A stretch of DNA of 34,222 nt from Yoonia sp. (GCF_030731595.1 NZ_JANQTS010000113.1:1-34222); one strand, 5' to 3'. Shown: positions 16,386 to 26,346, counted from the stretch's first letter. A program made the numbers and translations. The notes: generated from the sequence alone by a model not told the origin.

Positions 16386-17134
16386 GCGCAGGCGATGCAA
16401 TCAGGTTCCGCAAACTGGCATTGGCGGACATCGCCGAAATATTGCGTGCAGGTCTACGGGACTTTCGCCGTGCCCCGCAGTTCGGTTTGTTTTTCAGCGC
16501 GGTCTATGTGGTTGGCGGATTCGTGTTGATCTGGTTCGGGGCAGGGCATGTAAGCTGGACCTTGGCCACGTCCTTGGGGTTTCCACTTGTTGCGCCGTTT
16601 GCTGCTGCCGGCCTCTACGAGGTCAGCCGCCGGATGGAGGCAGGCCAAGCTCTGGAATGGCGCGGTGTTCTGGGCATCGTCTGGCACGAACGCACACGGC
16701 AATTGCCATGGCTGGGTGCGATCATCGTAATCTATTTTCTGTTTTGGACCTTCCTGGCGCATATGATCTTTGCGCTGTTCATGGGCCTGTCGACGATGAC
16801 GAATGTCAGCCAGAGCCTCGAGGCTTTTTTGACCCCGAACGGGCTGATGATGATCGCGGTCGAATTGGGCATCGGCGCGGTGCTGGCGTTCTTGCTTTTC
16901 GCGATAACCGTGGTCAGCCTGCCGCTGGTACTGGACCGCGAAGTTGATTTTGTGACGGCGATGCTGACAAGCGTCAGGGCTGTGCGTGAGAACCTGATGG
17001 TGATGCTGGTCTGGGCGATGGTGATCGCTGTGTTGTCATTTTTGGCATTGCTGCCGTGGTTTTTGGGGCTAATGGTCGTGTTGCCGATCCTGGGTCATGC
17101 GACGTGGCATTTGTACCGGCGGGCCTTGGTATAA
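16364..17134 (+). CDS. DUF2189 integral membrane protein
   Basis: A 256-residue protein. The N-terminal segment with RAGLRDFRRAPQFGLFF followed by a GGFVLIWFG helix is characteristic of DUF2189. About six hydrophobic helices follow, so it is an inner-membrane protein of unknown function. The frame is open from 16154, but that part lies inside the amidase gene and is arginine/proline-rich nonsense. The ATG at 16364, preceded by GGGTCAGG, matches the family start. It overlaps the amidase end by 22 bases. A hairpin terminator follows. Confidence 0.85.
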   Translation: MVQSDIIGAGDAIRFRKLALADIAEILRAGLRDFRRAPQFGLFFSAVYVVGGFVLIWFGAGHVSWTLATSLGFPLVAPFAAAGLYEVSRRMEAGQALEWRGVLGIVWHERTRQLPWLGAIIVIYFLFWTFLAHMIFALFMGLSTMTNVSQSLEAFLTPNGLMMIAVELGIGAVLAFLLFAITVVSLPLVLDREVDFVTAMLTSVRAVRENLMVMLVWAMVIAVLSFLALLPWFLGLMVVLPILGHATWHLYRRALV

Positions 17135-17140
17135 TGCAAA

Positions 17141-17164
17141 AAGGGCGCCCCAAAGAGCGCCCTT
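17141..17164 (-). terminator. Rho-independent terminator between DUF2189 and bactofilin genes
   Basis: AAGGGCGC (17141-17148), an 8-nt loop and GCGCCCTT (17157-17164) form a perfect 8-bp stem. On the minus strand the stem runs into TTTTTGCATTAT, a usable U-tract for the bactofilin transcript. On the plus strand the sequence after the stem (CGTAAAACC) lacks a T run, so it ends + strand transcripts less well. It lies between two convergent genes. Confidence 0.8.
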
Positions 17165-17185
17165 CGTAAAACCGTTCTGCGCGGA

Positions 17186-17677
17186 TTACTTTACTTCTGG
17201 TGCCGCTGCTGCGGTTGGCATCTTCTTGGAGCCAGTTGTCAGCGGATCGTCCTGACGCTGCACAGAGCCTTCGAAATGCGCACCGGATTCAATCGCGATT
17301 GTCTTGTGGATGATATCACCCTCGACACGCGCGGTTGATGTCAGGCGGACCTTGAGGCCACGCACGCGGCCCACGACGCGGCCATTGACCACAACATCGT
17401 CTGCGACGACTTCACCTTTGACGGTGGCGCCTTCGCCAACGGTCAGAAGATGGGCGCGGATATCACCCTCAACCTGACCTTCGACCTGAATATCGCCTGT
17501 CGTCTTCAGATTGCCAGTGATCAGCAGATCAGATGACAAAACGGAAGGTGCCGGCTTGGCCTTTGGCGTAGATGGCTTGAAATCAGAACCAGCGGGCTTT
17601 GCAGCATCCGGGGCTTTTGTCGCATCAGTATCGGACGCTTTTGGCCCGGGCTCGTTGATTTTTGATTTAGAAAACAT
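17186..17677 (-). CDS. bacA: Bactofilin (polymer-forming cytoskeletal protein)
   Basis: 163 residues. A disordered Lys/Pro/Ala-rich N-terminal tail (1-45) is followed by the bactofilin beta-helix (about 48-140). Its repeating turns include DLLITGNLKTTGDIQVEGQ, VKGEVVADDVVVNGRVVG and TSTARVEGDI. A short polar tail follows. Bactofilins assemble into filaments or sheets at the membrane and position wall enzymes. The gene overlaps the LytM gene by 11 bases and is its downstream partner. LytM-bactofilin pairs are known to shape cells in Hyphomonas, Rhodomicrobium and Helicobacter. The ATG at 17677 follows GAGCTGGACAAG. The symbol is by family only. Confidence 0.93.
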   Translation of the reverse strand: MFSKSKINEPGPKASDTDATKAPDAAKPAGSDFKPSTPKAKPAPSVLSSDLLITGNLKTTGDIQVEGQVEGDIRAHLLTVGEGATVKGEVVADDVVVNGRVVGRVRGLKVRLTSTARVEGDIIHKTIAIESGAHFEGSVQRQDDPLTTGSKKMPTAAAAPEVK

Positions 17678-18974
17678 CTTGTCCAGCTCTTATATAGATC
17701 ATGGGGTTGACGGGGTTGCCGTTGACACGGACCTCGTAGTGAAGGTGGGGTCCGGTGGAACGACCAGAATTCCCCATAGCACCAATTCGATCGCCACGCG
17801 AGACCCTTTGACCAACGCGCACGTCCATTGCATTCAAATGCGCGTATCGGGTTTCAATACCAAAGTCATGTCTAATCTTGATCAAGCGTCCATAGCCTGA
17901 AGACCAGCCCGCCTCTGTCACAACGCCGTCAGCGGTTGCATAGATCGGCGTGCCGATCGGCGCGGCAAAGTCGGTGCCAGCATGCAGCCGTCCCCAGCGA
18001 GGGCCAAAGCCTGAGGTATAGCGGAAATTCGACTTCACCGGAATCGAGAAGGGCGCTTTTTCGGCGGCAATCCGGTAGAGGTTGATCCGGTCCATCGCCG
18101 ACAGGATTGCATTGGCGCGCAAGGCATCCGCGTCGGGCTCTTGGCCGCGGGTCGAGAACTGGATCGGTGTCAGGGGGCCTCCCGTGCCGGAATAGCCGCG
18201 GCGGACCTGATCAATCAGCGTGTCGGGATTCATGCCAGCGGCGCGGAACATTTCATCAAGCGGTTCGACAGAGACAAGCATAGCCTCTTCCAACTGGCGG
18301 AAAATCTGGTCGTTGCGTTCCTGCAAGAGCCGCAATTCCAATTGCATGTCTTGCGCCTGTTCAATCGCAGATTCCGCGTCCGATGCGATCTGATCGCGTT
18401 CTGCCGCAGTTTCGGCAAGCGCTGCGGACAAAAGCCCCATCGTCCCGGCGGCTTCTGCACCGGTCACATCTGCGGGCGCGTTGTCACCATCTCCGGAAAG
18501 TGCGGCCAGTTGACGTCTGGCCTCTTCACGTGCGCGCATTGTGTTGCGTAGGGTGGCTTGGACGACTTCCATGCCGGTTTCCAGCTCGCGCCGTTTTTCC
18601 TCGGTGGCGAGCAGTTCGCTTTGCATGATCGAAATCTGCTGGAGGGCCGAATTGAACCGCTCTTGTGCGGCCAAAGCCTCCATCGCGCGGGCGTCGCGTT
18701 CGCTTGAAAGCGCATTGAGGCGCTGCTCGTATGTGTATTGATCACGCTGCGCTTGCGCGCGAAAGTTTCCGGCCCCGATGCTGTCCATCAGCAAAATTGC
18801 CGTGGCGATAATTGTCCATGCAACCACGATGATGCTGCCGGTCCATGCGACCAGCTGGGTTTCCGGTCTGAGGCGGATAAATCGTGTTTCGGTATCCGAG
18901 CGCAGAAACAGTCGTTTTTCCGGGAACACCCGTTCCAGCATCGCATGTATGCGTGTCGTAATGCGTGATCTCAC
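17667..18974 (-). CDS. Membrane-anchored M23 (LytM) peptidoglycan endopeptidase, LmdC-like
   Basis: 435 residues. A short basic cytoplasmic N-terminus is followed by a membrane helix (about 43-64), a long periplasmic coiled coil (about 70-235, rich in Glu/Gln/Arg heptads) and a complete LytM domain (about 315-430). The zinc ligands are His331 and Asp335 (HAGTD) and His412 (HLH 410-412); His379 (RYAHL) is catalytic. With all ligands present it should be an active endopeptidase cutting peptide cross-links, unlike the degenerate EnvC type. The start is GTG at 18974, after GGACGGGAAACATC. Translation couples to the bactofilin gene. A weak promoter may lie at 19061-19033 (TTGCAG, 17 bases, TAAACG). 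The architecture resembles LmdC, the partner of BacA in Hyphomonas. Confidence 0.92.
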   Translation of the reverse strand: MRSRITTRIHAMLERVFPEKRLFLRSDTETRFIRLRPETQLVAWTGSIIVVAWTIIATAILLMDSIGAGNFRAQAQRDQYTYEQRLNALSSERDARAMEALAAQERFNSALQQISIMQSELLATEEKRRELETGMEVVQATLRNTMRAREEARRQLAALSGDGDNAPADVTGAEAAGTMGLLSAALAETAAERDQIASDAESAIEQAQDMQLELRLLQERNDQIFRQLEEAMLVSVEPLDEMFRAAGMNPDTLIDQVRRGYSGTGGPLTPIQFSTRGQEPDADALRANAILSAMDRINLYRIAAEKAPFSIPVKSNFRYTSGFGPRWGRLHAGTDFAAPIGTPIYATADGVVTEAGWSSGYGRLIKIRHDFGIETRYAHLNAMDVRVGQRVSRGDRIGAMGNSGRSTGPHLHYEVRVNGNPVNPMIYIRAGQDVF

Positions 18975-19114
18975 GATGTTTCCCGTCCTGTCCCGTTAGC
19001 CTTACCGTTGCCCGGCCGGTTTTGTCTCAGACCGTTTAAGTGCCTCAGCCCATAGCTGCAAGATTTTTGCGCAGACAACAGGCAATAATTGGGGCTTGCG
19101 CGAGGAATTGCCTA

Positions 19115-19945
19115 TTATGTGTCCCCGCCTGAGCGAACATGCCCTGTCCCTGCGAGTGGCCAGTAGAAATCGGGCGGAATTCCTGCCTCTGCGCGCTTTT
19201 CCTCGTTGAATGGTGGTTTGAGGTTGCCGTGAAAATACCTGCGTACCAGATCATGAAAGACCCCTGTCGGGTCAAGATCATGCCGTCCGCACAGGAAATG
19301 AAACCATTTTGACCCGTAGGCCACGTGGTGCACCTCTTCGCCATAGATCGTTTCGAGCGCTGCGACCGCCTGGATATTCTTTGCCTGTTTGAAAAGCTTG
19401 ATCATGCCCGGCGTCACATCCAGGCCGCGCGCCTCCAGCACCATAGGCACAACGGCCAAGCGCCCCATCAGGTCCTGGGCTGTATCCTCTGCTGCCCGCC
19501 ACATGCCCGCATGGGCCGGCAAGGCGCCGTAATGGCTGTTCAGTGCTTCAAGGCAGTCGCATACCAGATTGAAATGTTTTGATTCTTCATCAGCGGCTTT
19601 GACCCAGTCGTCATAATAACCAGGCGGCAATGGGACATGCGAGAACCGCGCGATGATATCCCAATGCAGATCAACCGCATTCAGTTCGATATGGGCCACA
19701 GCATGGAGCAACGCGATGCGTCCTGCCTCTGTCCCCGGCTTGCGGTGGGGGACGTCGCGCGGGTCAAGCAGCACAGGTGCGGCTGGTCGCGCAGGGCGCA
19801 GCGGAGGCGTTGCACTGCCGATCTCGATCACGGTGCCGGTTTTGCGCGCGGCCTGCCATATCGCGGCATAGCGGCGCGACAATGCTGTCTTTTCGCGTCC
19901 GTCTGCGGTGGTCAGGACGGCCACCGCCATCTCGGTCAGGGTCAC
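19115..19945 (-). CDS. DUF455 family ferritin-like protein
   Basis: A 276-residue, mostly helical protein. It has the di-iron style residues of the DUF455/COG2833 group: Glu87 in AHIELNAVDLHWD, an ExxH in ADEESKHF (Glu121, His124), Glu171 in MVLEARGLD, and YGEEVHHV (203-207). This pattern fits a four-helix di-iron carboxylate protein. The reaction is not established to my knowledge. The start is GTG in a GTGA overlap with the peroxiredoxin stop, so the two are made together, and an oxidative-stress or iron role is a reasonable guess. A 7-bp inverted repeat (19080-19086 with 19107-19113) follows the stop without a T tract. Confidence 0.85.
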   Translation of the reverse strand: MTLTEMAVAVLTTADGREKTALSRRYAAIWQAARKTGTVIEIGSATPPLRPARPAAPVLLDPRDVPHRKPGTEAGRIALLHAVAHIELNAVDLHWDIIARFSHVPLPPGYYDDWVKAADEESKHFNLVCDCLEALNSHYGALPAHAGMWRAAEDTAQDLMGRLAVVPMVLEARGLDVTPGMIKLFKQAKNIQAVAALETIYGEEVHHVAYGSKWFHFLCGRHDLDPTGVFHDLVRRYFHGNLKPPFNEEKRAEAGIPPDFYWPLAGTGHVRSGGDT

Positions 19946-20409
19946 AGGGCGCTGACGGCTTCACGCACGGCATCGACGTGACCGGGCACTTTCACCTTGC
20001 GCCAGATCTGCGCGATCTTGCCTTCTGCATCAATCAGAAAGGTCGCACGTTCGATCCCCATATAGGTTTTCCCGTACATGCTCTTTTCCACCCAAGTGCC
20101 ATAGCGCTCGCAGACATCGCCCTCTTCATCCGACAAAAGCGCGATCTTGAGGTCATATTTGCCTACAAACTTCTCGTGTTTGGTCACACTGTCCTTGGAG
20201 ACCCCAAGGATCACCGTATCGAGCGCTGCAAAGTCATCGACGCTTTCGGTAAAGCCAATCGCCTCTTTGGTGCATCCGGGTGTGTCGTCTTTGGGATAGA
20301 AGTAGAGTACCACTTTCTTGCCCTTGAAATCGGACAAAGAGACGGTCTCGCCTCCGTCGCGGGGCAGGTTGAAGTCTGGCGCTGTTTCGCCGATCGCTGG
20401 TAGTGTCAT
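19942..20409 (-). CDS. bcp: Bcp/PrxQ-type thioredoxin-dependent peroxiredoxin
   Basis: 155 residues with the thioredoxin fold. The peroxidatic motif DDTPGCTKEA has Cys46 as the attacking cysteine. It reduces H2O2 and organic peroxides in the cytoplasm. The resolving cysteine found five residues later in E. coli Bcp is Ile51 here. The only other cysteine is Cys100 (GDVCERYG), so it is a 1-Cys enzyme or resolves differently. The frame is open to 20865, but the AsmA-like gene starts at 20510 on the other strand. The ATG at 20407-20409 gives the normal Bcp N-terminus (LPAIGETAPDF). It is coupled to the DUF455 gene. Confidence 0.95.
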   Translation of the reverse strand: MTLPAIGETAPDFNLPRDGGETVSLSDFKGKKVVLYFYPKDDTPGCTKEAIGFTESVDDFAALDTVILGVSKDSVTKHEKFVGKYDLKIALLSDEEGDVCERYGTWVEKSMYGKTYMGIERATFLIDAEGKIAQIWRKVKVPGHVDAVREAVSAL

Positions 20410-20509
20410 GGTCTGTCCTTCATAAGGTCGGCATTCTGGGTTTTGTTTTAGCCCGTGACAGGCAAAGATAAAGCCCAATGGCAGGCAATTCTGCCGATGA
20501 CGAGTGACA

Positions 20510-23500
20510 ATGACCCAAACAGAGTCTGAAACCAAAACTGTGCCAGAACCACCCGACAAGCGGAATGGCTTGCGCCCGTGGTTTTTCTGGCTCCGTGCTG
20601 GATTGGTCTTGTGTCTGTTGCCTGTGGTTTTCCTTGCGGCAGCGGCAGTGATGCTGATCGAACGCGACATCACGGCGCCCAGTTGGATCACGCAACAGAT
20701 CGAGGCCCGCGCGGACGACATGTTGGTGGATACGACTTTGGAGTTCGGGTCCATCACTTTGCGGATCGGTCGTGATTTGCACCCGACCGTGCGCTTGGTG
20801 GATACGCGGCTGGTTGACGCGGGCGGCCTGACGCTGACGCGCGTGCCGATCGTCGAAGGGCGCATTTCGCCACGCGGGCTGATCTTTCAACAAGATGTTC
20901 TGATGCAGGAGGTGCGCTTGATCGGTGCCCAGATCAATCTGCGTCGCGCCACAAATGGCGATGTGTCTTTCGCCTTGTCGGCAGCGGGAAATGATCTGGG
21001 GCAGGCGCGGTCTGTGCCAGAGTTGCTGGACCAGTTCGATCAGGTCTTTGAACGCCCCGCACTCGAGGCGCTCGAGACGGTGCGTGCCGAGGGCGTGATC
21101 GTCAACTTTGATGATGCGCGTGCGGGGCGCAGCTGGATTGTGGATAGTGGCTCTTTGGCGCTTGATCTGCGCGGCGGCGAGACAGCAATCCGCGGCAATT
21201 TTTCACTGCTTTCGGGCCGCGCCGAGGTAACAGAAGTGAACCTCTCTTACGTCAGTCCCCGGGGTAGCCGTTCAGCACAAGTCGGTCTGAATCTCAGCAA
21301 TGCGATCGCAAGCGATATCGCCGCGCAATCTCCTGCACTGAGTTGGTTGCGCGACGTCGAGGCGCCGATCACGGCTGCAATGCGCACAAGCCTTGATAGC
21401 GATGGTGCGCTGGGACCTTTGAACGCGACATTGGAAATCGGGCAGGGCGTGTTCCAGCCCAATCCCGCCACCCAGCCTGTCGCCTTTAACGACGCCAAAG
21501 CCTATTTTACCTATGATCCGGTCCGCGATCGCATCTCTTTTTCCGAGATGAGCATCCAGACGGCATGGGGTAGTCTGAGCGCAAGTGGCGATGCCTATCT
21601 GCGCGAATTCAGGGACGGCTTGCCACGGGCGCTTTTGGCGCAATTTGCGTTTCGTGATGTGGCCATTAACCCTCCGGGGTTTTTCGACACACCACCCGAG
21701 GTGCCGGAAATCGCTGTTGATCTGCGTGTGCGCTTTGATCCGTTCCGTGCGGAATTCGGCGAGGTCGTGCTGATCGACGCAGACACCCGTTTGCGCGGTC
21801 GCGGTGAAGTTGCCGCAACAGATGCGGGCTGGCAGCTTGCGGTTGATGCGCAGGTCGATCAGATCGCACCGGAACGGCTTGTCGCCTTCTGGCCGATGTC
21901 GATGAAACCGCGCACGCGGCAATGGGTCGCCAACAATCTGTCAGAAGGGCGGATCAACAGCCTGGTCACCGGATTGCGGATCAGGCCAGAGCGCGAAACA
22001 GAATTTGCTTTGGGTTTCGGGTTTGAAGGCAGTTCTGTCAGATTTCTGCGGTCACTGCCGCCGATCACGGGCGCATCGGGCGTGGCCAGCATCGAGAACC
22101 ACCAATTTGTTGTAAGCCTTGACAAGGGGATCGTGCAGGCGCCCGAAGGGGGGCCGCTCCAATTGGCAGGCACGGATTTCACCATTGTTGATATGCGGCG
22201 CAATCCGTCGCCTGCCATCCTCAATCTGGAGATCGACAGCACGGTCACAGCGGCGCTGTCGATCCTGAACCAGCCGCCCTTTGAATATATGGACAAGGCC
22301 AATTTACCCGTGACGATTGCCGACGGACGGGCGCGCACGCGGGGTGAGGTGACATGGCCGCTTCAGCCGCGCCCTGATCCCGGCAGTATCCTTTTTGCGA
22401 TGACCTCGGATTTGCAGGGTGTCCGGAGTGAAACACTCGTGCCGGGGCGGAGTTTTGCGGCACCTCGCTTGCAGGTGACGGCCAGCCGCGCGGGGATCAA
22501 TATCGCGGGACCTGCACGGATTGGTGCTGCTACTGCAATCGGGGCATGGGATCAGCGCTTTGGCGATCCCGCGCGACAGGGCAGCCGTGTGCTTGCCGAT
22601 GTGGGTTTGTCGCAAGCCTTCCTTGATGAATTCGGGATAGCGCTGCCACCCGGGACGATTGGCGGCAATGGCTCTGGCGAGCTTGCCATCACGTTCCTGC
22701 CCGGCGCACCTCCTGCGTTTGCTTTGACATCGGATTTGCTGGGCATGACGGTTGGTTTGCCTGCCGTGGGCTGGTCAAAAGGTCCCCAGACGCCGGGAAA
22801 CCTGCGCGTGAGCGGGACCTTGGGCGCTGTCCCGACGATTGATGCGCTCGAGATCGGAGGCGGCGGGCTTCAGGCGGCGGGGCGGATCAATCTTGATGCG
22901 GCAGGGCGGTTGGAGACAGCCCAATTCAGCTCTGTGCGGGTGGGTGACTGGTTGAATGCCCCTATCACATTGCGCGGGCGCGGAGCGGGTATTCCTCTGG
23001 GAGTAGAGATTAACGGCGGTACGCTTGATCTGCGGCGCGCGCGCTTTGGTGGCGGAACAGAGGATGGTGGTCCGGTGACGATCGCGCTGGACCGTTTGCA
23101 GGTAACAGAAGGGATCGCACTGACAGGGTTTCGCGGTGATTTTCGCGGCGACGGCGGGTTCCGGGGCGAATTTCGCGGCCAACTGAATGGCGCGGCCACT
23201 GTGCAGGGCACGGTGGCCCCCCGTGACGGGCGTTCGGCCGTGCGATTGCGCAGTGATGACGCAGGGGGCGTCTTGCGGGCCGCCGGCTTGATGCAGAATG
23301 CGCTAGGCGGCGCGATTGATCTGACATTATTGCCCGCACGCGACGCGGGAACGTTTGATGGCACCTTGGCGGTGCGGGATATTCGCGTGCGCGACGCGCC
23401 GGCGATCGCAGCGCTTCTGGACGCGATCAGCGTTGTGGGGCTTTTGCAGCAGATGGACGGGCAGGGACTGGCCTTCAACGAGGTGGACGCCCGTTTCCGG

Positions 23501-23806
23501 CTGACCCCAGAGCAGGTGATTGTGTCACAGGCCAGTGCCGTCGGTCCGGGTCTTGGCATTTCGGTTGATGGCATTTACACGCTCGCCAGCAAACAACTTG
23601 ATCTGCAGGGCGTCTTGTCACCGTTTTTCCTTGTCAACAGTATCGGCTCATTCCTGACGCGGCGGGGCGAGGGGTTGATAGGGTTCAATTACACCATCGG
23701 CGGCACGTCAGATGCGCCGCGGGTCAGTGTGAACCCGCTTTCCGTCCTCACACCCGGCATGTTCCGGGAAATCTTTCGCAGACCGGCACCGGATATTTCC
23801 CAATGA
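20510..23806 (+). CDS. Large AsmA-like/DUF3971 (YhdP-like) membrane-anchored protein
   Basis: About 1098 residues. A polar N-terminus is followed by one membrane helix (about 25-48) and a very long beta-rich periplasmic part. The central region resembles DUF3971, with motifs such as [20 protein letters not shown]. The C-terminal 150 residues resemble AsmA_2, with [20 protein letters not shown] followed by [16 protein letters not shown]. AsmA-like proteins of the YhdP/TamB group are thought to bridge the periplasm and carry phospholipid between membranes. That role is assigned here by family. ATG 20510 is chosen; GTG 20504 is in frame. It is divergent from bcp, and its stop overlaps queA by 4 bases (ATGA). 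Confidence 0.85.
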   Translation: MTQTESETKTVPEPPDKRNGLRPWFFWLRAGLVLCLLPVVFLAAAAVMLIERDITAPSWITQQIEARADDMLVDTTLEFGSITLRIGRDLHPTVRLVDTRLVDAGGLTLTRVPIVEGRISPRGLIFQQDVLMQEVRLIGAQINLRRATNGDVSFALSAAGNDLGQARSVPELLDQFDQVFERPALEALETVRAEGVIVNFDDARAGRSWIVDSGSLALDLRGGETAIRGNFSLLSGRAEVTEVNLSYVSPRGSRSAQVGLNLSNAIASDIAAQSPALSWLRDVEAPITAAMRTSLDSDGALGPLNATLEIGQGVFQPNPATQPVAFNDAKAYFTYDPVRDRISFSEMSIQTAWGSLSASGDAYLREFRDGLPRALLAQFAFRDVAINPPGFFDTPPEVPEIAVDLRVRFDPFRAEFGEVVLIDADTRLRGRGEVAATDAGWQLAVDAQVDQIAPERLVAFWPMSMKPRTRQWVANNLSEGRINSLVTGLRIRPERETEFALGFGFEGSSVRFLRSLPPITGASGVASIENHQFVVSLDKGIVQAPEGGPLQLAGTDFTIVDMRRNPSPAILNLEIDSTVTAALSILNQPPFEYMDKANLPVTIADGRARTRGEVTWPLQPRPDPGSILFAMTSDLQGVRSETLVPGRSFAAPRLQVTASRAGINIAGPARIGAATAIGAWDQRFGDPARQGSRVLADVGLSQAFLDEFGIALPPGTIGGNGSGELAITFLPGAPPAFALTSDLLGMTVGLPAVGWSKGPQTPGNLRVSGTLGAVPTIDALEIGGGGLQAAGRINLDAAGRLETAQFSSVRVGDWLNAPITLRGRGAGIPLGVEINGGTLDLRRARFGGGTEDGGPVTIALDRLQVTEGIALTGFRGDFRGDGGFRGEFRGQLNGAATVQGTVAPRDGRSAVRLRSDDAGGVLRAAGLMQNALGGAIDLTLLPARDAGTFDGTLAVRDIRVRDAPAIAALLDAISVVGLLQQMDGQGLAFNEVDARFRLTPEQVIVSQASAVGPGLGISVDGIYTLASKQLDLQGVLSPFFLVNSIGSFLTRRGEGLIGFNYTIGGTSDAPRVSVNPLSVLTPGMFREIFRRPAPDISQ

Positions 23807-24855
23807 AACTGAGCGACTTTGATTTTGATCTGCCAGAACGGCTGATCGCAACGCGCCCTGCGCGGCCCAGATCCTCTGCCCGGTTGCTGCTGGCGCAAGG
23901 CGGCACAATCGCCGACCGGATCGTGCACGAACTGCCGCAGATTTTGCGCTCGGGCGACCGACTGGTCCTGAATGATACAAAAGTCATTCCCGCCCGACTG
24001 ACCGGCCTGCGCCATCGCACCGGAGAGGCAGGCGATACCGCAGCACAGATCGAGGTGACATTGCTGGAGCCCCGTGCCGATGGCGCGTGGTCCGCGCTGA
24101 TCAAACCCTTGCGGAAAATCCGTGATGGCGAGGTCATCGTGTTTTCGGATGATCTTTCAGCCACGATCACTGGCCGCGAAGACGGGCAGGGGGTCTTGCA
24201 GTTCAATCTCAAGGGCGATGATTTCGACGCTGCTTTGGCGGCCGTGGGCGCAATGCCATTGCCCCCTTACATCGCGGCCAAACGGCCTGCCGATGCCGCA
24301 GACATGGACGACTACCAGACCTACTGGGCGCGCCATGCAGGGGCGGTTGCGGCCCCTACGGCATCACTGCATTTTGACGGACCGCTGCTCGAGGCTTTGG
24401 CGGCAGCAGGCGTGCAGTTTACCCATGTGACCCTGCATGTGGGCGCGGGCACGTTTTTGCCGGTCAAGGTGGACGATGTGCGCGATCACAAGATGCACGC
24501 GGAATGGGGCGAGGTCACACCACAGGCCGCCGCTGAAATAAACGCGACGAAGGCCGCTGGCGGGCGACTCATTCCGGTCGGGACAACCGCGCTGCGCCTG
24601 ATCGAAAGTGCGGCACAGGACGGGCAGATGCAGCCTTGGACTGGACCGACTGACATCTTTATCATGCCGGGGTTCCGGTTCCAGATGGCGGACGGCTTGA
24701 TGACCAATTTCCACCTGCCGAAATCGACATTGATGATGCTGGTATCGGCGTTGATGGGCGTTGACACGATTCGCGATATCTATGCCCATGCCATCGCACA
24801 GGAGTATCGGTTCTTTTCCTACGGGGACAGCTCGCTCTTGCTTCCTGCGCGATGA
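23803..24855 (+). CDS. queA: S-adenosylmethionine:tRNA ribosyltransferase-isomerase
   Basis: QueA transfers and rearranges the ribose of SAM onto preQ1-modified tRNA, giving epoxyqueuosine at wobble position 34 of Asn, Asp, His and Tyr tRNAs. The 350-residue protein begins [18 protein letters not shown] and contains [27 protein letters not shown] and the C-terminal [17 protein letters not shown], all typical of the family. It starts in the ATGA overlap with the AsmA-like gene, so translation is coupled. tgt, which often follows queA, is not here; an MFS gene follows after 93 bases. Confidence 0.96.
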   Translation: MKLSDFDFDLPERLIATRPARPRSSARLLLAQGGTIADRIVHELPQILRSGDRLVLNDTKVIPARLTGLRHRTGEAGDTAAQIEVTLLEPRADGAWSALIKPLRKIRDGEVIVFSDDLSATITGREDGQGVLQFNLKGDDFDAALAAVGAMPLPPYIAAKRPADAADMDDYQTYWARHAGAVAAPTASLHFDGPLLEALAAAGVQFTHVTLHVGAGTFLPVKVDDVRDHKMHAEWGEVTPQAAAEINATKAAGGRLIPVGTTALRLIESAAQDGQMQPWTGPTDIFIMPGFRFQMADGLMTNFHLPKSTLMMLVSALMGVDTIRDIYAHAIAQEYRFFSYGDSSLLLPAR

Positions 24856-24948
24856 GGCGCGATTAGACGCAGCAGGGTCGCTTCGGTAGGGTGTCTTTAG
24901 GGTAGATTCGTGTCATAGCACGGGTCTGCACGCACGAAAGGGCACACG

Positions 24949-26211
24949 ATGCTACAGGTTCTCACCGGCTCTTGGGCTTTGTTTCTTGGCATGTTCATGC
25001 TGATGGTCGGCAACGGCCTTCAGGGGACGTTGCTGGGACTGCGCGGCGAGCAGGAAGGCTTCAGCACGCTGGCGCTTTCGATCGTGATGTCCGCCTACTT
25101 TCTCGGATTCCTGTTCAGTTCGCGCTATACGCCAGAGCTGATCCGCCGCGTCGGGCATGTGCGGGTCTTTGCGGCGCTCGGCTCGATGATTTCGGCGGTG
25201 CTGGTGGCCTATCCGGTCTTGGTTGAACCATGGGCTTGGGCCATCGGGCGCGTGATCATCGGTTTTTGCTTTTGCGGCGTCTATATCACCGCTGAAAGTT
25301 GGCTGAACGATGCGTCAAGCAATGAAAACCGCGGGAAATCGCTTTCGCTTTACATGATCGTGCAGATGGCGGGGATCGTTTTTGCCCAATGGATCGTAAG
25401 CATGGGTGATGTGTCCGGCTATGTTCTGTTCATCATTCCGTCAATCCTGGTGTCGCTGGCCTTTGCACCTGTCCTGCTGTCGGTGCGCCCGATGCCTGCC
25501 TTTGATACGACAAAGCCGATGCGGATCAAGGAACTGATCAGGGCCTCGCCCTTGGCCTGTTTCGGCATGTTCATGCTGGGCGGCGTTTTTGCCGCACAGT
25601 TCGGCATGTCGGCGGTTTACGGCAGCAGAGTGGGCCTGACTGTGGGCGAGATTTCGTTCTTTGTTTCGGCGATTTATGTGGCGGCCCTTGTCTTGCAGTA
25701 CCCCATCGGGTGGCTGTCTGACCGTATGGATCGCCGTGTCTTGATCATCTGGATCGCCTTTGTCGGGGCGGCAGGGTCGATGATCGCGTTTCTTGTCCCC
25801 GGCAACTTTTTCTTGATCGTGCTGAGTGGCGCGATTTTGGGCGGGACGTCGAACCCGCTTTATGCGCTGCTGATCGCCTATGTGAACGACTATCTTGATA
25901 AATCCGATATGGCCGCGGCCTCGGGCGGGCTTTTGTTCATCAATGGCGTGGGTGCGATTGCCGGGCCTTTGATTGTGGGCGTGATGATGGATTCCATCGG
26001 GGACAACGGTTTCTGGCTGTTTACCGCATTCCTGATGACTGCGATCGGGTGCTATGGCCTGTACCGCGCCACGCAACGAAAACGCGATACCAGCGATCTC
26101 GAGACTGTGCCTTACGCGCCGGTCTCGGCCGCATCAACGGTGGTCGCCGCAGAGCTTGCGCAGGAAGTCTATATCGAAGCCGGAGAAGACGACGAGGATG
26201 CGCGGCACTAA
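24949..26211 (+). CDS. MFS transporter (YcaD-like)
   Basis: A 420-residue protein with twelve hydrophobic helices in two halves. MFS loop signatures are visible: YTPELIRRVGHVRVF after helix 2 and GWLSDRMDRRVLI after helix 8. The helix-4 segment GRVIIGFCFCGVYITAESW, with NENRGKSLSLY after it, is typical of the YcaD/YfkF-like MFS branch, whose substrates are mostly unknown. The C-terminal 45 residues are a polar, acidic cytoplasmic tail ending in EAGEDDEDARH. ATG at 24949 follows GAAAGGGCACACG. The 24856-24948 gap has no clear terminator. Confidence 0.88.
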   Translation: MLQVLTGSWALFLGMFMLMVGNGLQGTLLGLRGEQEGFSTLALSIVMSAYFLGFLFSSRYTPELIRRVGHVRVFAALGSMISAVLVAYPVLVEPWAWAIGRVIIGFCFCGVYITAESWLNDASSNENRGKSLSLYMIVQMAGIVFAQWIVSMGDVSGYVLFIIPSILVSLAFAPVLLSVRPMPAFDTTKPMRIKELIRASPLACFGMFMLGGVFAAQFGMSAVYGSRVGLTVGEISFFVSAIYVAALVLQYPIGWLSDRMDRRVLIIWIAFVGAAGSMIAFLVPGNFFLIVLSGAILGGTSNPLYALLIAYVNDYLDKSDMAAASGGLLFINGVGAIAGPLIVGVMMDSIGDNGFWLFTAFLMTAIGCYGLYRATQRKRDTSDLETVPYAPVSAASTVVAAELAQEVYIEAGEDDEDARH

Positions 26212-26262
26212 ATCTGTGGCCCGTTTGTCACCCGAGGTGTCAATCCGAAGGATCATGTGACA

Positions 26263-26293
26263 TTTTGACATTCAAAACCGCTTGCCAGATAGG
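26263..26293 (+). promoter_or_regulatory. Candidate promoter with a dyad over its -35 box, before the DUF924 gene
   Basis: A perfect dyad TTTTGA-CAT-TCAAAA (26263-26277) contains a consensus -35 TTGACA (26265-26270). After 17 bases comes GATAGG (26288-26293), a weak -10. Transcription would start near 26300, about 45 bases before the GTG of the DUF924 gene. A dyad over a -35 box suggests repressor control. No factor is recognised. Confidence 0.4.
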
Positions 26294-26346
26294 GTTTTGT
26301 CTGTTTCGGTCCGTAACAGTTTCATGACTTACCAAGGAGCAGTCTT

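Noticed and set aside
20410-20865. Extended N-terminus for the peroxiredoxin
   Set aside because: It would overlap the AsmA-like gene on the other strand. The added part is Ser/Arg-rich, while the 155-residue form has the standard Bcp length and start.
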